Assembly: GCF_037176765.1 (NCBI RefSeq)
Contig: NC_090025.1
Location: 91,285,006 to 91,349,005, forward strand
Direction: 5' to 3'
From: Anolis sagrei
Lineage: Eukaryota > Chordata > Lepidosauria > Squamata > Anolidae
DNA: 64,000 nucleotides
Part shown: positions 32,233 to 42,039 of the stretch, piece after piece
Layout: every line of letters starts with the position of its first letter
Numbering within the stretch: the first letter of the stretch is position 1
Program-made: the position numbers and the translations under genes
The notes under the pieces: model-generated
The model's database searches: none
What the model was told of the DNA's origin: nothing
What the model saw: the letters and a program-made list of their open reading frames with translations, nothing else

Positions 32233-32640
32233 TATTATTTATTTATTTATTTACTGTATTTGTATACCGCCTTTCTCAGCCCATAGGCAACTCAAGGCGG
32301 TTAACAGGGTAAAATTCAATGCTTACAATATCATAAATATAATTAAAAACATAACATATAATAAAAACTAAACAAATCAATAAAATATAAATTCAAAGTG
32401 TCTCCTTGTTAAAAATGTTGTCCAGTCTCATTGTCGTCATTCCATTTTCCTATGTCAGTTATTCTGCAATTGGAAATGCTTGTTTAAAAAGCCACATCTT
32501 GATTTTTTTCCAGAATGTTAAAAGGGAGGTGGCTGATCTAATATATATAGGGAGGGCATTCCATAGCTGAGGGGCCACTACCGAAAAGGCTCTGTCTCTC
32601 ATCTCCACCAAACGTATTTGTGACAAAGACGGTAATGAGA
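32233..32640 (-). mobile_element. L2-type LINE 3' region
   Basis: (TTTA)n then GTATACCGCCTTTCTCAGCC and CAAGGCGGTTAACAGGG are a reverse L2-type 3' end, continuing into sequence that matches L2 C-terminal coding near 32550-32610. Confidence 0.7.
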
Positions 32641-32987
32641 AATATTAGAAATGTTTTAAACATATTTTGAAAATTAAATTATTTTTATTGAAATGTTATT
32701 AAAATTTTAAAATATGGTTTTAAAACATTTTAATATTAAAATATTTTAATATATTTTAATTAATCTTATAAAAATTTAAATATGTTAATTCACATTTTTA
32801 ATTATTTTAAATATTTTAAAATGTGACATTTTAAATGTTTTAATATTTAAATATATTATATAGAGAGATTATAAAATAATTAAATTATTTTAATTAATAT
32901 TTTATTGTTTCAAATATTTTAAAAATGTAACATTTAAAAATGTTTTGCTTATTAAAATATTTGGTGCTGATCAGAACAGAGGCCACT

Positions 32988-33227
32988 AGTGGGTGTTATG
33001 GGGAGTTGAAGTCAGAAAACAATTTCCTCCATTTTTGCCGATTATTCTTCCCCCCCCCCCCCCCCCCGCTTTACCATATCATAAAGGCTAGCTTCCATGA
33101 GGGGGACATGGGTGTGTGTGTGTGGGCAGAGATAACAGGAAAACAGGGAAATGGTTTTACTCCTGAAACCCACTCCCCACCCAGTAAAATGGACTATTCT
33201 CTCTCTAGAGCCCCCTAGTGGCCTCCA
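32988..33227. mobile_element. Possible short TIR element
   Basis: GAGGCCACTAGTGGGTG at the left and CCCCCTAGTGGCCTC at the right are inverted repeats about 240 bp apart. The interior has a 17-base poly-C. The superfamily is unknown. Confidence 0.4.
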
Positions 33228-33305
33228 CCCAGATAATGGAATAGATAATTAATACTATAAAATAATTAACTTATTTTAATTAATATTTTTAAAAATGACA
33301 TTTAA

Positions 33306-33665
33306 ATGACTACTGGGAATACCATCGCTTTTACTATGTGGATCTTCACTGCCGGTGTGATGTCTCTATTCTTCACTATTTTATCGAGATTGGTCATTGC
33401 TCTCCTCCCAAGAAGTAAACATCTTCTGATATCCTGGCTGCAGTCTGCATCTACAGTAATCTTTGCACCTAGAAATACAAAGTCTGTCACGGCCTCCACG
33501 TTTTCTCCCTCTATTTGCCAGTTATCAATCAGTCTGGCTGTCATAATCTTGGTTTTTTTTATGTTTAACTGCAACTCAGCTTTTGCACATTCTTCTTTCA
33601 CCTTGATTAGAAGGCTCCTCCTCACTTTCTGCCATCAAAGTGGTATCATCTGCATATCTACAGTT
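33306..33665 (-). mobile_element. RTE-BovB LINE fragment
   Basis: The minus strand encodes KVKEECAKAELQLNIKKTKI and VTDFVFLGAKITVDADCSQD, ending VKAMVFPVVI. This is the BovB RT C-terminal region, truncated at both ends. Confidence 0.9.
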
Positions 33666-34080
33666 GTTAATGTTTATATACATATATTTATATTATAATG
33701 TAATACAACATAATACTACTAATAATATAATTATATATATGTAATATTACAATATAATAGTATAGTACAATATAGTAATATATAATACTGATATTGTACT
33801 ATACTAATAATATAATGTATTGTGTGTATATATTATTAGTATAGTACAGAGTTGGCCACGGTGGTCCATGTTCTTGTTACATTGAGAATAGATTACTGCA
33901 ATGTGCTCTACATGGGATTGCCTTTGAAGACTGTTCAGAAGCTTCAAGTGGTCCAATGGGCGGCAGCCAGATTTCTCACCGGAGCGGGGTACAGGAAGCA
34001 CACAACCCCCTATTACGTCAGCTCCACTGGCTGCCAGTGCACAATTCAAAGTGCTGTCTTTAGCCTATAAAGCCCTAAAC

Positions 34081-34812
34081 CAGTGGTTCTCAACCTTCCT
34101 AATGCCGTGACCCCTTAATACAGTCCCTCATGTTGTGGTGACCCCCAACCATAAGATTGTTTTCATTGCTACTTCATAACAGTCATTTTACTACTGTTAT
34201 AATGTAATATATAATGTAAATATCTGATATGCAGGATGCATTTTCATTCACTGGACCAAACTGGGCACAAATACCCAATACACCCAAATGTGGATGCTAG
34301 TGGGGTTGGAGGAGGATTGATTTTGTAATTTGGGAGTTGTAGTTGCTGGGATTTATAGTTCACTTATCAAAGAGCATTCTGAACTCCACTAGCAATGGAT
34401 TTGAACCAAACTTGGCTCCCATGACCAATGGAAAACACTGGAAGGGTTTGATGGTCATTGACTTTGAGTTTGGGAGTTGTAGTTCACCTATAACCAGAGA
34501 GCAGTGTGGACTCATGCATTGGTGGATCTGGACCAAACTTGGCACGAATACTCAATATGCCCAAATGTGAACACTGGTGGAGTCTGGGGAAAATAGATCT
34601 AGACATTTGGGAGTTGTAGTTGCTGGGATTTATAGTTCATTACAATCAAAGAACATTCTGAACTCCACCAACGATAGAATTGGCTCAAACTTCCCACATG
34701 GAATCCCCATGACCATCAGAAAATACTGTGTTTTCTTATGGTCTTTGGTGACCCCTCTGACACCCCCTCGCTACCCCCTCAGGGGTCCCGACCCCCAGGT
34801 TGAGAAACACTG
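34081..34812 (+). mobile_element. Non-autonomous hAT-type element with exact 8-bp duplication
   Basis: It starts CAGTGGTTCTCAACCTTCCT and ends CCAGGTTGAGAAACACTG. The duplication CCCTAAAC is exact (34073-34080 and 34813-34820) and derives from the L2 coding sequence. Confidence 0.95.
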
Positions 34813-34998
34813 CCCTAAACGGTTGTGGTCCAATTTACTTGTCAGAATGCACCTCCCTCTATGAACCATCACGGAGGTTAAGATCTTCTGGGGAGGCCCT
34901 GCTCTCAGTCCCACCTACTTTGCAGGTGCAACTGGTGGGGACAAGAGACAGGGCCTTCTCAGTGGTGGATCCTCGGCTCTGGAACTCCCTCCCAAGCA

Positions 34999-35538
34999 AG
35001 ATTATTTATTTATTTTATTTATTTCGGGCACTTCTACCCCGCCCTTCTCAACTCCCAAGGGGGGACTCAGGGCGGCTTACAACCGGCACAATTTGATGCC
35101 AACAATTCAACAGATAAGCATAACAGTAATAACCACAATAGTTAAAACAATCAATTAAAACAGTAGCAATTAAAAGCCAATCTAGTGGCCAACGTTCACC
35201 GAGTTCTAATATCCATAAGTCCATTCAGCATTGCCATAGTCCATTCCAATTTCTGGTCATCATTATCTTGTCAGTCTGCCAGATTACCTGAAGGCCTGGT
35301 CCCATATCCATGTTTTCAGCTTCCTTCTGAAGGAGAGGAGGGATGTTGATGACCTAATTTCCCTGGGGAGTGAATTCCACAGGCGAGGGGCCACCACCGA
35401 GAAGGCCCTGTCCCTCGTCCCCACCAGCCTCACTTGTGATAGAGGCAGGGCCGAGAGCAGGGCCTCCCCCGAAGACCTTAAACTCCGAGGTGGGATGTAG
35501 AAGGAGATACGTTCGGACAGGTACACTGGGCCGGATTA
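34999..35538 (-). mobile_element. L2-type LINE 3' part inserted in a forward L2
   Basis: The minus strand encodes YLSERISFYIPPRSLRSSGE onward to WNSLPREIRSSTSLLSF and a CCGCCCTTCTCAACTCCCAA-type 3' end. GATTA occurs at both junctions and the forward L2 resumes at once (GATCAGCGCCCTCCCTCC). Confidence 0.8.
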
Positions 35539-36002
35539 GATCAGCGCCCTCCCTCCTGATCTTTAGAAAGAGAAAAAAGACATGGTTGTTGTGGGATCAA
35601 GTCTTTAGCTAATAAAATAATGCAGTACAAAAAATAATTAAGGAACATGTGCAATGACAATTGGACTGCCTATGGTATATGATTTTAGAATTATGTGTTT
35701 GTAATATTTATACTAGGATGGTGTTAATGTTTTGTCTGAATGTTTAAGTTTTGTTTATGTCCTATGTTTAATGGTTTTAAATATTCTAAGTCATAGTTAT
35801 ATGTAGTGATTAGTGATTATGATGTTTGACTGTATGTTGGCATTGAATTTTTGGCACTGCTATGTTGAAAACCGCCTTGAGTCTCCCCAGGGGTGAGAAA
35901 GGCGGTATAGAAATACAGTAAAAAAATAAATACACACACACACACACTATATCTTGTAAGCCGCTCTGAGTCCCCCCGTCGTAAATAAATATATTCAAGT
36001 TT

Positions 36003-36435
36003 GTCGAAGGCTTTCATGGCTGGAATCACTAGGTTCTTGTGGGTTTTTTTCGGGCTATAGGGCCATGTTCTAGAGGCATTTCTCCTGACGTTTCGCCTGC
36101 ATCTATGGCATGCATCCTCAGAGGTAGTGAGGTCTGTTGGAATTAGGACAATGGGTTTATATATCTGTGGAATGGCTGAGGTGGGGCAAAGAGCTCTTCT
36201 CTGCTGGAGCTAGGTGTGAATGTTTCAACTGCCCACCTTCATTAGCATTCGAAGGCCTGGCTGAGCCTGGGAAAATCTTTTGTTGAGAGGTGTTAAGATG
36301 TGCCTGGTTGTTTCCTCTCTGCTGTTTTGCTGTTGTAACTTTAGAGTTTTTTAAATACTGGTAGCCAGATTTTGTTCATTTTCATGGTCTCTTCCTTTCT
36401 GTTGAAATTGTCCACATGCTTGTGGATTTAAATGG
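36003..36435 (-). mobile_element. Penelope-like element, 5'-truncated
   Basis: TTGTCGAAGGCTTTCATGGC at the left starts the reverse arm. The sequence then runs into the GGCTTCTCTGTG-type coding-end region seen at 30250-30340, stopping at about 36435. Confidence 0.7.
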
Positions 36436-36448
36436 CTTGAAAGTTTGT

Positions 36449-36770
36449 ATTGTCGAAGGCTTTCATGGGTTGTTGTAGGTTTTTCCGGGCTATATGGCCA
36501 TGAAATCATCCTCAACAAAAGATTCCCCCCAGGCGCTACCAAGCCATTGAATGCAAATCAAGGTGATCAGCTGAAACATTCACAGCTAGCCCCAGCAAAC
36601 AAAAGTCCTTTGTCTCACCCTGGTCATTCCACAGATATATAAACCCATTTTTCCTAGTCCCAACAGACCTCATTACCTCTGAGGATGCTTGCCATAGATG
36701 CAGGCGAAACGTCAGGAGAAAAATTGCCTCCAGAACATGGCCATATAGCCTGGAAAAACCTACAACAACG
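36449..36770. mobile_element. Fold-back Penelope-derived unit with 13-bp target duplication
   Basis: The unit starts ATTGTCGAAGGCTTTCATGG, and its right arm ends ACCTACAACAACG. CTTGAAAGTTTGT flanks it on both sides (36436-36448 and 36771-36783). It abuts the CpG-rich block at 36786. Confidence 0.8.
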
Positions 36771-36785
36771 CTTGAAAGTTTGTTT

Positions 36786-37300
36786 GTGTGCGCATGCCTA
36801 GTCGAAACCCACACGCTCCCTCCTCCCTCGGGCAGTCCCACCAAGCGCCGGACTGTGGCGCAGGCGCACTGAGCGGGGCTCCCGGCGGCGCTGTGCGTGC
36901 GGCTGAGCCGGCTTGCATCCGGGCACTTGGCTAATGTATCGCTTGGTAGGGGGCGGGGCAGGAGCGTCCTGAGGCGACGTGACGTCACAGGCGACTGTTT
37001 CCCAGGCACGTGTCGCCTCCCTCTTCTGGCCGCCGACCTCTCAACGTGTCCCCTGTCGCTTCCCGTAGTCCAAACGCCTCCTTGGTCTTCCCCGCGGGTG
37101 GCGGTCACGCGTGGGCTCCCGTGGAGTGCGATCCCTTTCAAACGGACTGGACCTAGACGAGCACAACCTCTCCCCCGCCCCCAACGGCAGGGCTCGCCTC
37201 TAGTGCTTCTGGACATGTGCAGAGTGCAAGTCGCTTCGGGAGGGACTCAAGAAGCAGGCAAGCTCTTCCGGATCGCCCGACACCCACTTCCTCACTCATC
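36786..37300. promoter_or_regulatory. CpG-rich candidate promoter without an assigned gene
   Basis: About 500 bases of CpG-dense, repeat-free sequence lie alone among transposons. They carry a TGCGCATGC NRF1-type site (36789-36797), GGGGCGGGGC (36950-36959), a full CRE TGACGTCA (36980-36987), a CACGTG E-box (37007-37012) and an ETS-type CTTCCGG (37264-37270). This set is typical of TATA-less promoters. No coding exon with a convincing splice donor was found on either side. It could start an upstream non-coding SSPN exon or a non-coding RNA. Confidence 0.5.
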
Positions 37301-37329
37301 CTCATCAAACCCTAATAGTTTGATTTTTA

Positions 37330-38950
37330 TTTTTTTATTTATTTATTTGGTTCACTTTTACCCCGCCCTTCTCACCCCGGAGGGGACTCAGGGCGGCTTA
37401 CATATCCGAGGCACAATTCGATGCCCATAAACATACAATACAACACAGTAGCACAAAATGGCTAAACAGAGGCTGGATGGCCATCTGTCAGGGGTGCTTT
37501 GAATGCAATATTCCTGCTTCTTGGCAGGGGGTTGGACTGGATGGCCCATGAGGTCTCTTCCAACTCTTTGATTCTATGATTCTATGGCAATAACAACAAT
37601 ACATCATATCCATACCCAATAAAATCAATAAAACCCATAAAATTCACAGAAGTTCATACAAACCGATACAGCCCAATTACTCCTTCTTGCCGTCAATATT
37701 CGGTGTCTCATAGCTCAGTCTCATTCCACATTTATCAGTCCTTCTGGTCTTGTTTGTCCGGTTGTACTTCTTTAGTTAGCAGGTTGCCCAAAGGCCTGGT
37801 CCCACAACCACGTCTTCACCCTCCTCCTGAAGGACAGAAGTGATGTCGATGTCTGACATCGGCCGGGAGTGAGTTCCACAGGTGAGGGGCCACCACTGAG
37901 AAGGCCCTGCTCCTCGTCCCCACCAACCTCACTTGGGAAAGTGGTGGGGTCGAGAGCAGGGCCCCCTCAGATGATCTTAAATTCCGTGGTGGGACGTAGA
38001 GGGAGATACGTTCAGACAGATACACTGGACCGGAACCGTGCAGGGTTTTGTAGGTCAAAACCAGCACCTTGAATTGGGCTCGGAACTGAACCGGCAGCCA
38101 GTGGAGCTGACATAGCAGAGGGGTGGTGTGCTCTCTGTATGTCGCTCCAGTGAGCAGCCTAGCTGCCGCTCTCTGGACCAGTTGAAGTTTCCGAACCGTC
38201 TTCAAGGGCAACCCCACATAGAGTGCGTTGCAGTAGTCTGTTCGGGATGTAACAAGAGCGTGGACCACCGTGGCCAGATCAGACTTCCCAAGGTACAGGC
38301 GCAACTGGTGCACAAGTTTTAATTGTGCAAAAGCTCTCCCGGCCACCGCTGAGACCTGGGGTTCCAGGCTTAGCGATGAGTCCAGGATCACTCCCAAGCT
38401 GCGAACCTGCGTCTTCAGGGGGAATGTAACCCCGTCTAACTCAGGCTGTAACCCTATATCCTGTTCGGCCTTACGACTGACCAGTAGGACCTCTGTCTTG
38501 TCTGGATTCAGTTTCAATTTGCTAGCCCTCATCTAGTCTGACACAGCAGCTAAACGTCGATTCAAGGTCTGGACAGCCTCCTTGGTGACAGGTGGAAAGG
38601 AGTGACAGATCTGGACATCATCTGCGTAGAGATAACACCTCAGTCCGAAACTCCGAATGATCTCCCCCAGCGGCTTCATGTAGATGTTAAACAACATTGG
38701 GGACAGAATTGAACCCTGTGGGACTCCACATGACAACGGCTGTGGGGCCGAACAGGTGTCACCCAGTAACAACAAGAAAGGACTGGAGCCACTGCAAGGC
38801 ATTACCCCCAAATCCCATATCCCTGAGGCGTCCCAGAAGGATACCGTGATCGACGGTATCGAAGGCCGCTGAGAGGTCCAGCAGAACTAACAGGGACACA
38901 CTCCCCCTGTCCAGCTCCTGGCGCAGATCATCTACCAAGGCGACCCTGTA
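37330..38950 (-). mobile_element. L2-type LINE, RT C-terminal half to 3' end
   Basis: The minus strand encodes CGVPQGSILSPMLFNIYMKP and the catalytic YADD at about 38630, then a second frame with KLKLNPDKTEVLLVSRKAEQ to LWNSLPADVR. The frames are offset near 38532, so the copy is broken. The 3' end is at about 37330-37400. A CR1 tail sits inside it. Confidence 0.85.
37460..37590 (+). mobile_element. CR1 LINE tail inserted in the L2 3' region
   Basis: AAACAGAGGCTGGATGGCCA to TTTGATTCTATGATTCTATG is a 5'-truncated CR1 3' end of about 130 bp. Confidence 0.85.
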
Positions 38951-38954
38951 GTCT

Positions 38955-39600
38955 TCATAGACTCATAGAATCAAAGAGTTGGAAGAGACCTCATGGGCCA
39001 TCCAGTACAACCCCCTGCCTAGAATGAAGTCAAGCATGCCCCCCCCCCCCGACAAGGGATGGTGACTTATAGTTCTGCAAAGGACAAAGGTACCAGACTG
39101 CATAATAGTCCTGGCAAAGACCCCTAAATTTTATCTCTACTTCAATGACAGATGGCCATCAGCCTCTGTTTGAAAGCTTCCATAGAAGGAGCCTCCACCA
39201 CACTCTGGGGCAGAGAGTTCCACTGCTGAACGGCTCTCACAGTCAGGAAGTTCTTCCTCATGTTCAGATGGAATCTCTTGTAGTTTGAAGCCATTGTTCT
39301 GCGTCCTAGTCTCCAAGAAGCAGGAAACAAGCTTGCTCCCTCCTCCCTGTGACTTCCTCTCACATATTTATACATGGGAGAAAATTCCTTCCAATAGATA
39401 TATAACTGGTGGGTGGATGGGATTCTATGTCAAGGGGCATCTGCACTGTAGAATTAATGGAGTCTGGCAGTACTTTCACTGCCATGGCTCACTAGGAGAA
39501 TCAAGGCACCAGAATCATAAAATTACAGAGATGGAAGACCCCAAGGGCCATCTAGTCCGACCCCCTGCCATGCAGGAAAAGTACAATCAAACAATCAAAC
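38955..39600 (-). mobile_element. CR1 LINE fragments
   Basis: A CR1 3' end runs in reverse from about 39380 to 38955, interrupted by about 110 bases of other sequence near 39020-39130. A further CR1 tail is at 39505-39600. The minus strand encodes [20 protein letters not shown]. Confidence 0.75.
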
Positions 39601-40660
39601 GCATCTCCCCCTATGAACCATCGCGGAGATTAAGATCCTCTGGGGAGGCCCTGCGTTGTCACAGGCACGATTGGTGGGGACGAGAGACAGGGACTTCTCG
39701 GTGTTTGCTCCTCGGCTATGGAACTCCCTGGTGAGATCAGGTCCCTCCTGTCCTTTAGAACAGTGGTTCTCAACCTTGCTAATGCCGTGACCCCTTAATG
39801 CAGTTCCATATGTTGTGATGACCCCCAACCATAATATTGTTTTCGTTGCTACTTGATACCTGTCATTTTAGTACTGTTATAAATAGTAATGAAAATATCC
39901 GATATGCAGGATATATTTTCATTCACTGGACTAAATTGAGCACAAATACCCAATATGCCCAAATGTGAATGCTGGTGATGGTCTGCTGGACCATCCAAGG
40001 ATTGATTTTGTAATTTGGGAGTTGTAGTTGCTGGGATTTATAGTTCACCTGTAATCAAAAAGCATTCTGAACTCCACCAGCGATGGATTTAAACCAAACT
40101 TGGCACAAAGAACTCCCATGACCAACAGAAAACACTGGAAGGGTTTTGTGGGCATTGACCTTGAGTTTGGGAGTTGTAGTTCACCTGTATCCAGAGGAGC
40201 ACTGTGGATTCATGCAATGATGGGCCTGGACCAAACTTGGCACGAATACTCAGTATGCCCAAATGTGAACACTGGTAGAGTCTGGGGAAAATAGACCTTG
40301 ACATTTGGGAGTTGTAATTGCTGGGATTTATGTTCACCTACAATCAAAGAGCATTCTGAACTTGACCAACAATAGAATTGGGTCAAACTTCCCACACAGA
40401 ATCTCAATGACCACCAAAAAATACTGTGTTTTCTGATGGTCTTTGGCGACCCCTTTGACACGCCCTCACGACCCCCTCAGGGGTCCCGACCCCCAGGTTG
40501 AGAAACACTGCTTTAGAAGGATGGTAAAAATTTGGCTGTGGGACCAAGCTTTCGGGACAGGGCAATGAAGTGGCAGTGGGAAAGATGACAGGGCCAATTG
40601 GATTTGATGCGGATGGCTAGGATGGTTGTCTTTTGATCTGCTCACTCCACTTCTGAGTCT
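39600..40660 (+). mobile_element. L2-type LINE 3' fragment split by a hAT element
   Basis: ISPYEPSRRLRSSGEAL is encoded at 39600-39650. After the hAT insertion the L2 resumes with GGATGGTAAAAATTTGGCTG at about 40519. Confidence 0.7.
39761..40510 (+). mobile_element. Non-autonomous hAT-type element with exact 8-bp duplication
   Basis: The ends CAGTGGTTCTCAACCTTGCT and CCAGGTTGAGAAACACTG are flanked by CTTTAGAA on both sides (39753-39760 and 40511-40518). The length is 750 bp, the same as the copy at 11051. Confidence 0.95.
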
Positions 40661-40677
40661 ATGGACTCAGAAGTGGG

Positions 40678-40945
40678 GGCGGTGGTGCCATTGGTTAAAT
40701 CCCTGTGCCGGAAGGACTGAAGACCGACAGGTCGCAGGTTTGAATCCAGGGAGAGCAGGGATGAACTCCCTCTGTCAGCTCCAGCTCCTCATGCTGGGAC
40801 ATGAGAGAAGCCTCCCACAAGGATGATAAAACATCTGGGCGTCCCCTGGGCAACTGTCCTTGCAGATGGCCAATTCTCTCACACAAGAAGCAACTTGCAG
40901 TTTCTCAAGTCACTTGTGACATGACAAAAAAAAAAAAAACCCCAA
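40678..40945 (+). mobile_element. tRNA-derived SINE (lizard ACA/Sauria-like)
   Basis: The head has tRNA promoter boxes: GGCGGTGGTGCCATTGGTTA and GGTCGCAGGTTTGAATCC (B box). The body has GGGCGTCCCCTGGGCAACTG. The 3' end CTTGTGACATGACAAAAAAA resembles the GCTCCTGACACGATAAATAA tail of the unassigned LINE, which may be its mobilising partner. Confidence 0.85.
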
Positions 40946-41129
40946 AAACTTCTGAGTCTGTTCAGGGACTTCCAAATTGCCCATTTTTGGTTTGCCCCTG
41001 GAGGAAGACCCTCAATAAAGTTTAGCAATAAACATTGTCTCAATATCCTGGTTGCCAGGATATTTTTAACCCTGGATACTCTCCATCAATTAATGTAGGT
41101 GTACAAATAGTTTAGTTACCCTTTGGTCC

Positions 41130-41270
41130 CTTCACTGCCATGTAATCCAAATTATCAAAGTAGATAATCTACATTATCTGCTTTGAACTGGATTATATGA
41201 GTCTACACTGCCATATAATCCAGTTCAAAGACGATAATCTGGGTTTTATATGGCAGTGTAGAAGGAGCCA
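41130..41270. mobile_element. Palindromic MITE
   Basis: CCCTTCACTGCCATGTAATC and TATGGCAGTGTAGAAGGAGC are the inverted ends, with the TGAACTGGATTATATGAGTC interior. Confidence 0.8.
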
Positions 41271-41279
41271 TAGACTTAA

Positions 41280-42035
41280 TCCTATTTATTCCTTTACTTT
41301 TGGTATTCCTCACCTATGCTCATGGCCACATTGTCTTGACATTTAACACTTGGCAAAATTAGATTTGACACTTCTCTCACTGTGACTTGAGCACTTAGCA
41401 TATTATTCTCTGGTCATCTGTCAGCGCTTTTTGACAATCTGTCAGTCCTTTGACAATGTCATCAGCTTGCACAAGCCGGCAGCACACACAATTATTTGTC
41501 AAAAATAATTTGTATGTCTATGAAATCTTCTTTCTCAATGTGTTGTTTATACTGTACATGTGAATATCTGTATTCTTAGTGAGTGTTCTAGTTTAGGATG
41601 CAAAGAATGCATTTTCCCCTCTTGTTACCTGTAAAGTAATTATTTTTTTAAAAAAAATATGATTTGCAAGACATACAAGTGTGGGAAATAGCCAATTAGT
41701 TTCTTTGACACTTAACTGTTTAAACTTAGCTCCTGGTCATTTGCACTCCTTGACAATTTACATATTTGCAGTTTAACTACTGGAGCCAGCAAGTTCTTGA
41801 GAGGGAGGAGGAGAGGAGTGTAGCGGAATGAAAATCATGCGAAGTTCACGTCTTTAACCATCCACGCACTGTCTTGCCAGAGAAAAGATATGCCACACAG
41901 ATGATCAGTAAAGAATAAGATGTTTACTCTTTGCTATGCAGAGCACCATATATACAGTCATGAGAACAGTTGCATTGACTCACACAATATCCTTTGAGAG
42001 AGATTCAAATGGTCCTTAGGTATCCAAGTGAGAGG
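41280..42035. other. Gene-less stretch, nothing recognised
   Basis: No coding frame or repeat boundary is supported. It ends in a CAA/CAACAA run that is the tail of the L2 copy. Confidence 0.4.
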
Positions 42036-42039
42036 TCTT

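Larger units (their letters stand above)
33845..35995 (+). mobile_element. L2-type LINE 3' half with two nested insertions
   Basis: The copy encodes the L2 RT C-terminal region (YCNVLYMGLPLKTVQKLQVV, later [20 protein letters not shown]). It ends at about 35930 with CCGCCTTGAGTCTCCCCAGG and an AATAAA-type tail. It is split by the hAT at 34081-34812 and the reverse L2 at 34999-35538. Confidence 0.8.

Noticed and set aside
36536-37216. 226-codon open frame across the CpG block on the minus strand
   Set aside because: It runs from CpG-rich sequence into a Penelope arm; arginine-rich composition reflects GC content.
40678-40760. tRNA gene
   Set aside because: The A and B boxes belong to the head of a SINE with a SINE body and poly(A) tail; no tRNA fold with anticodon arm was supported.
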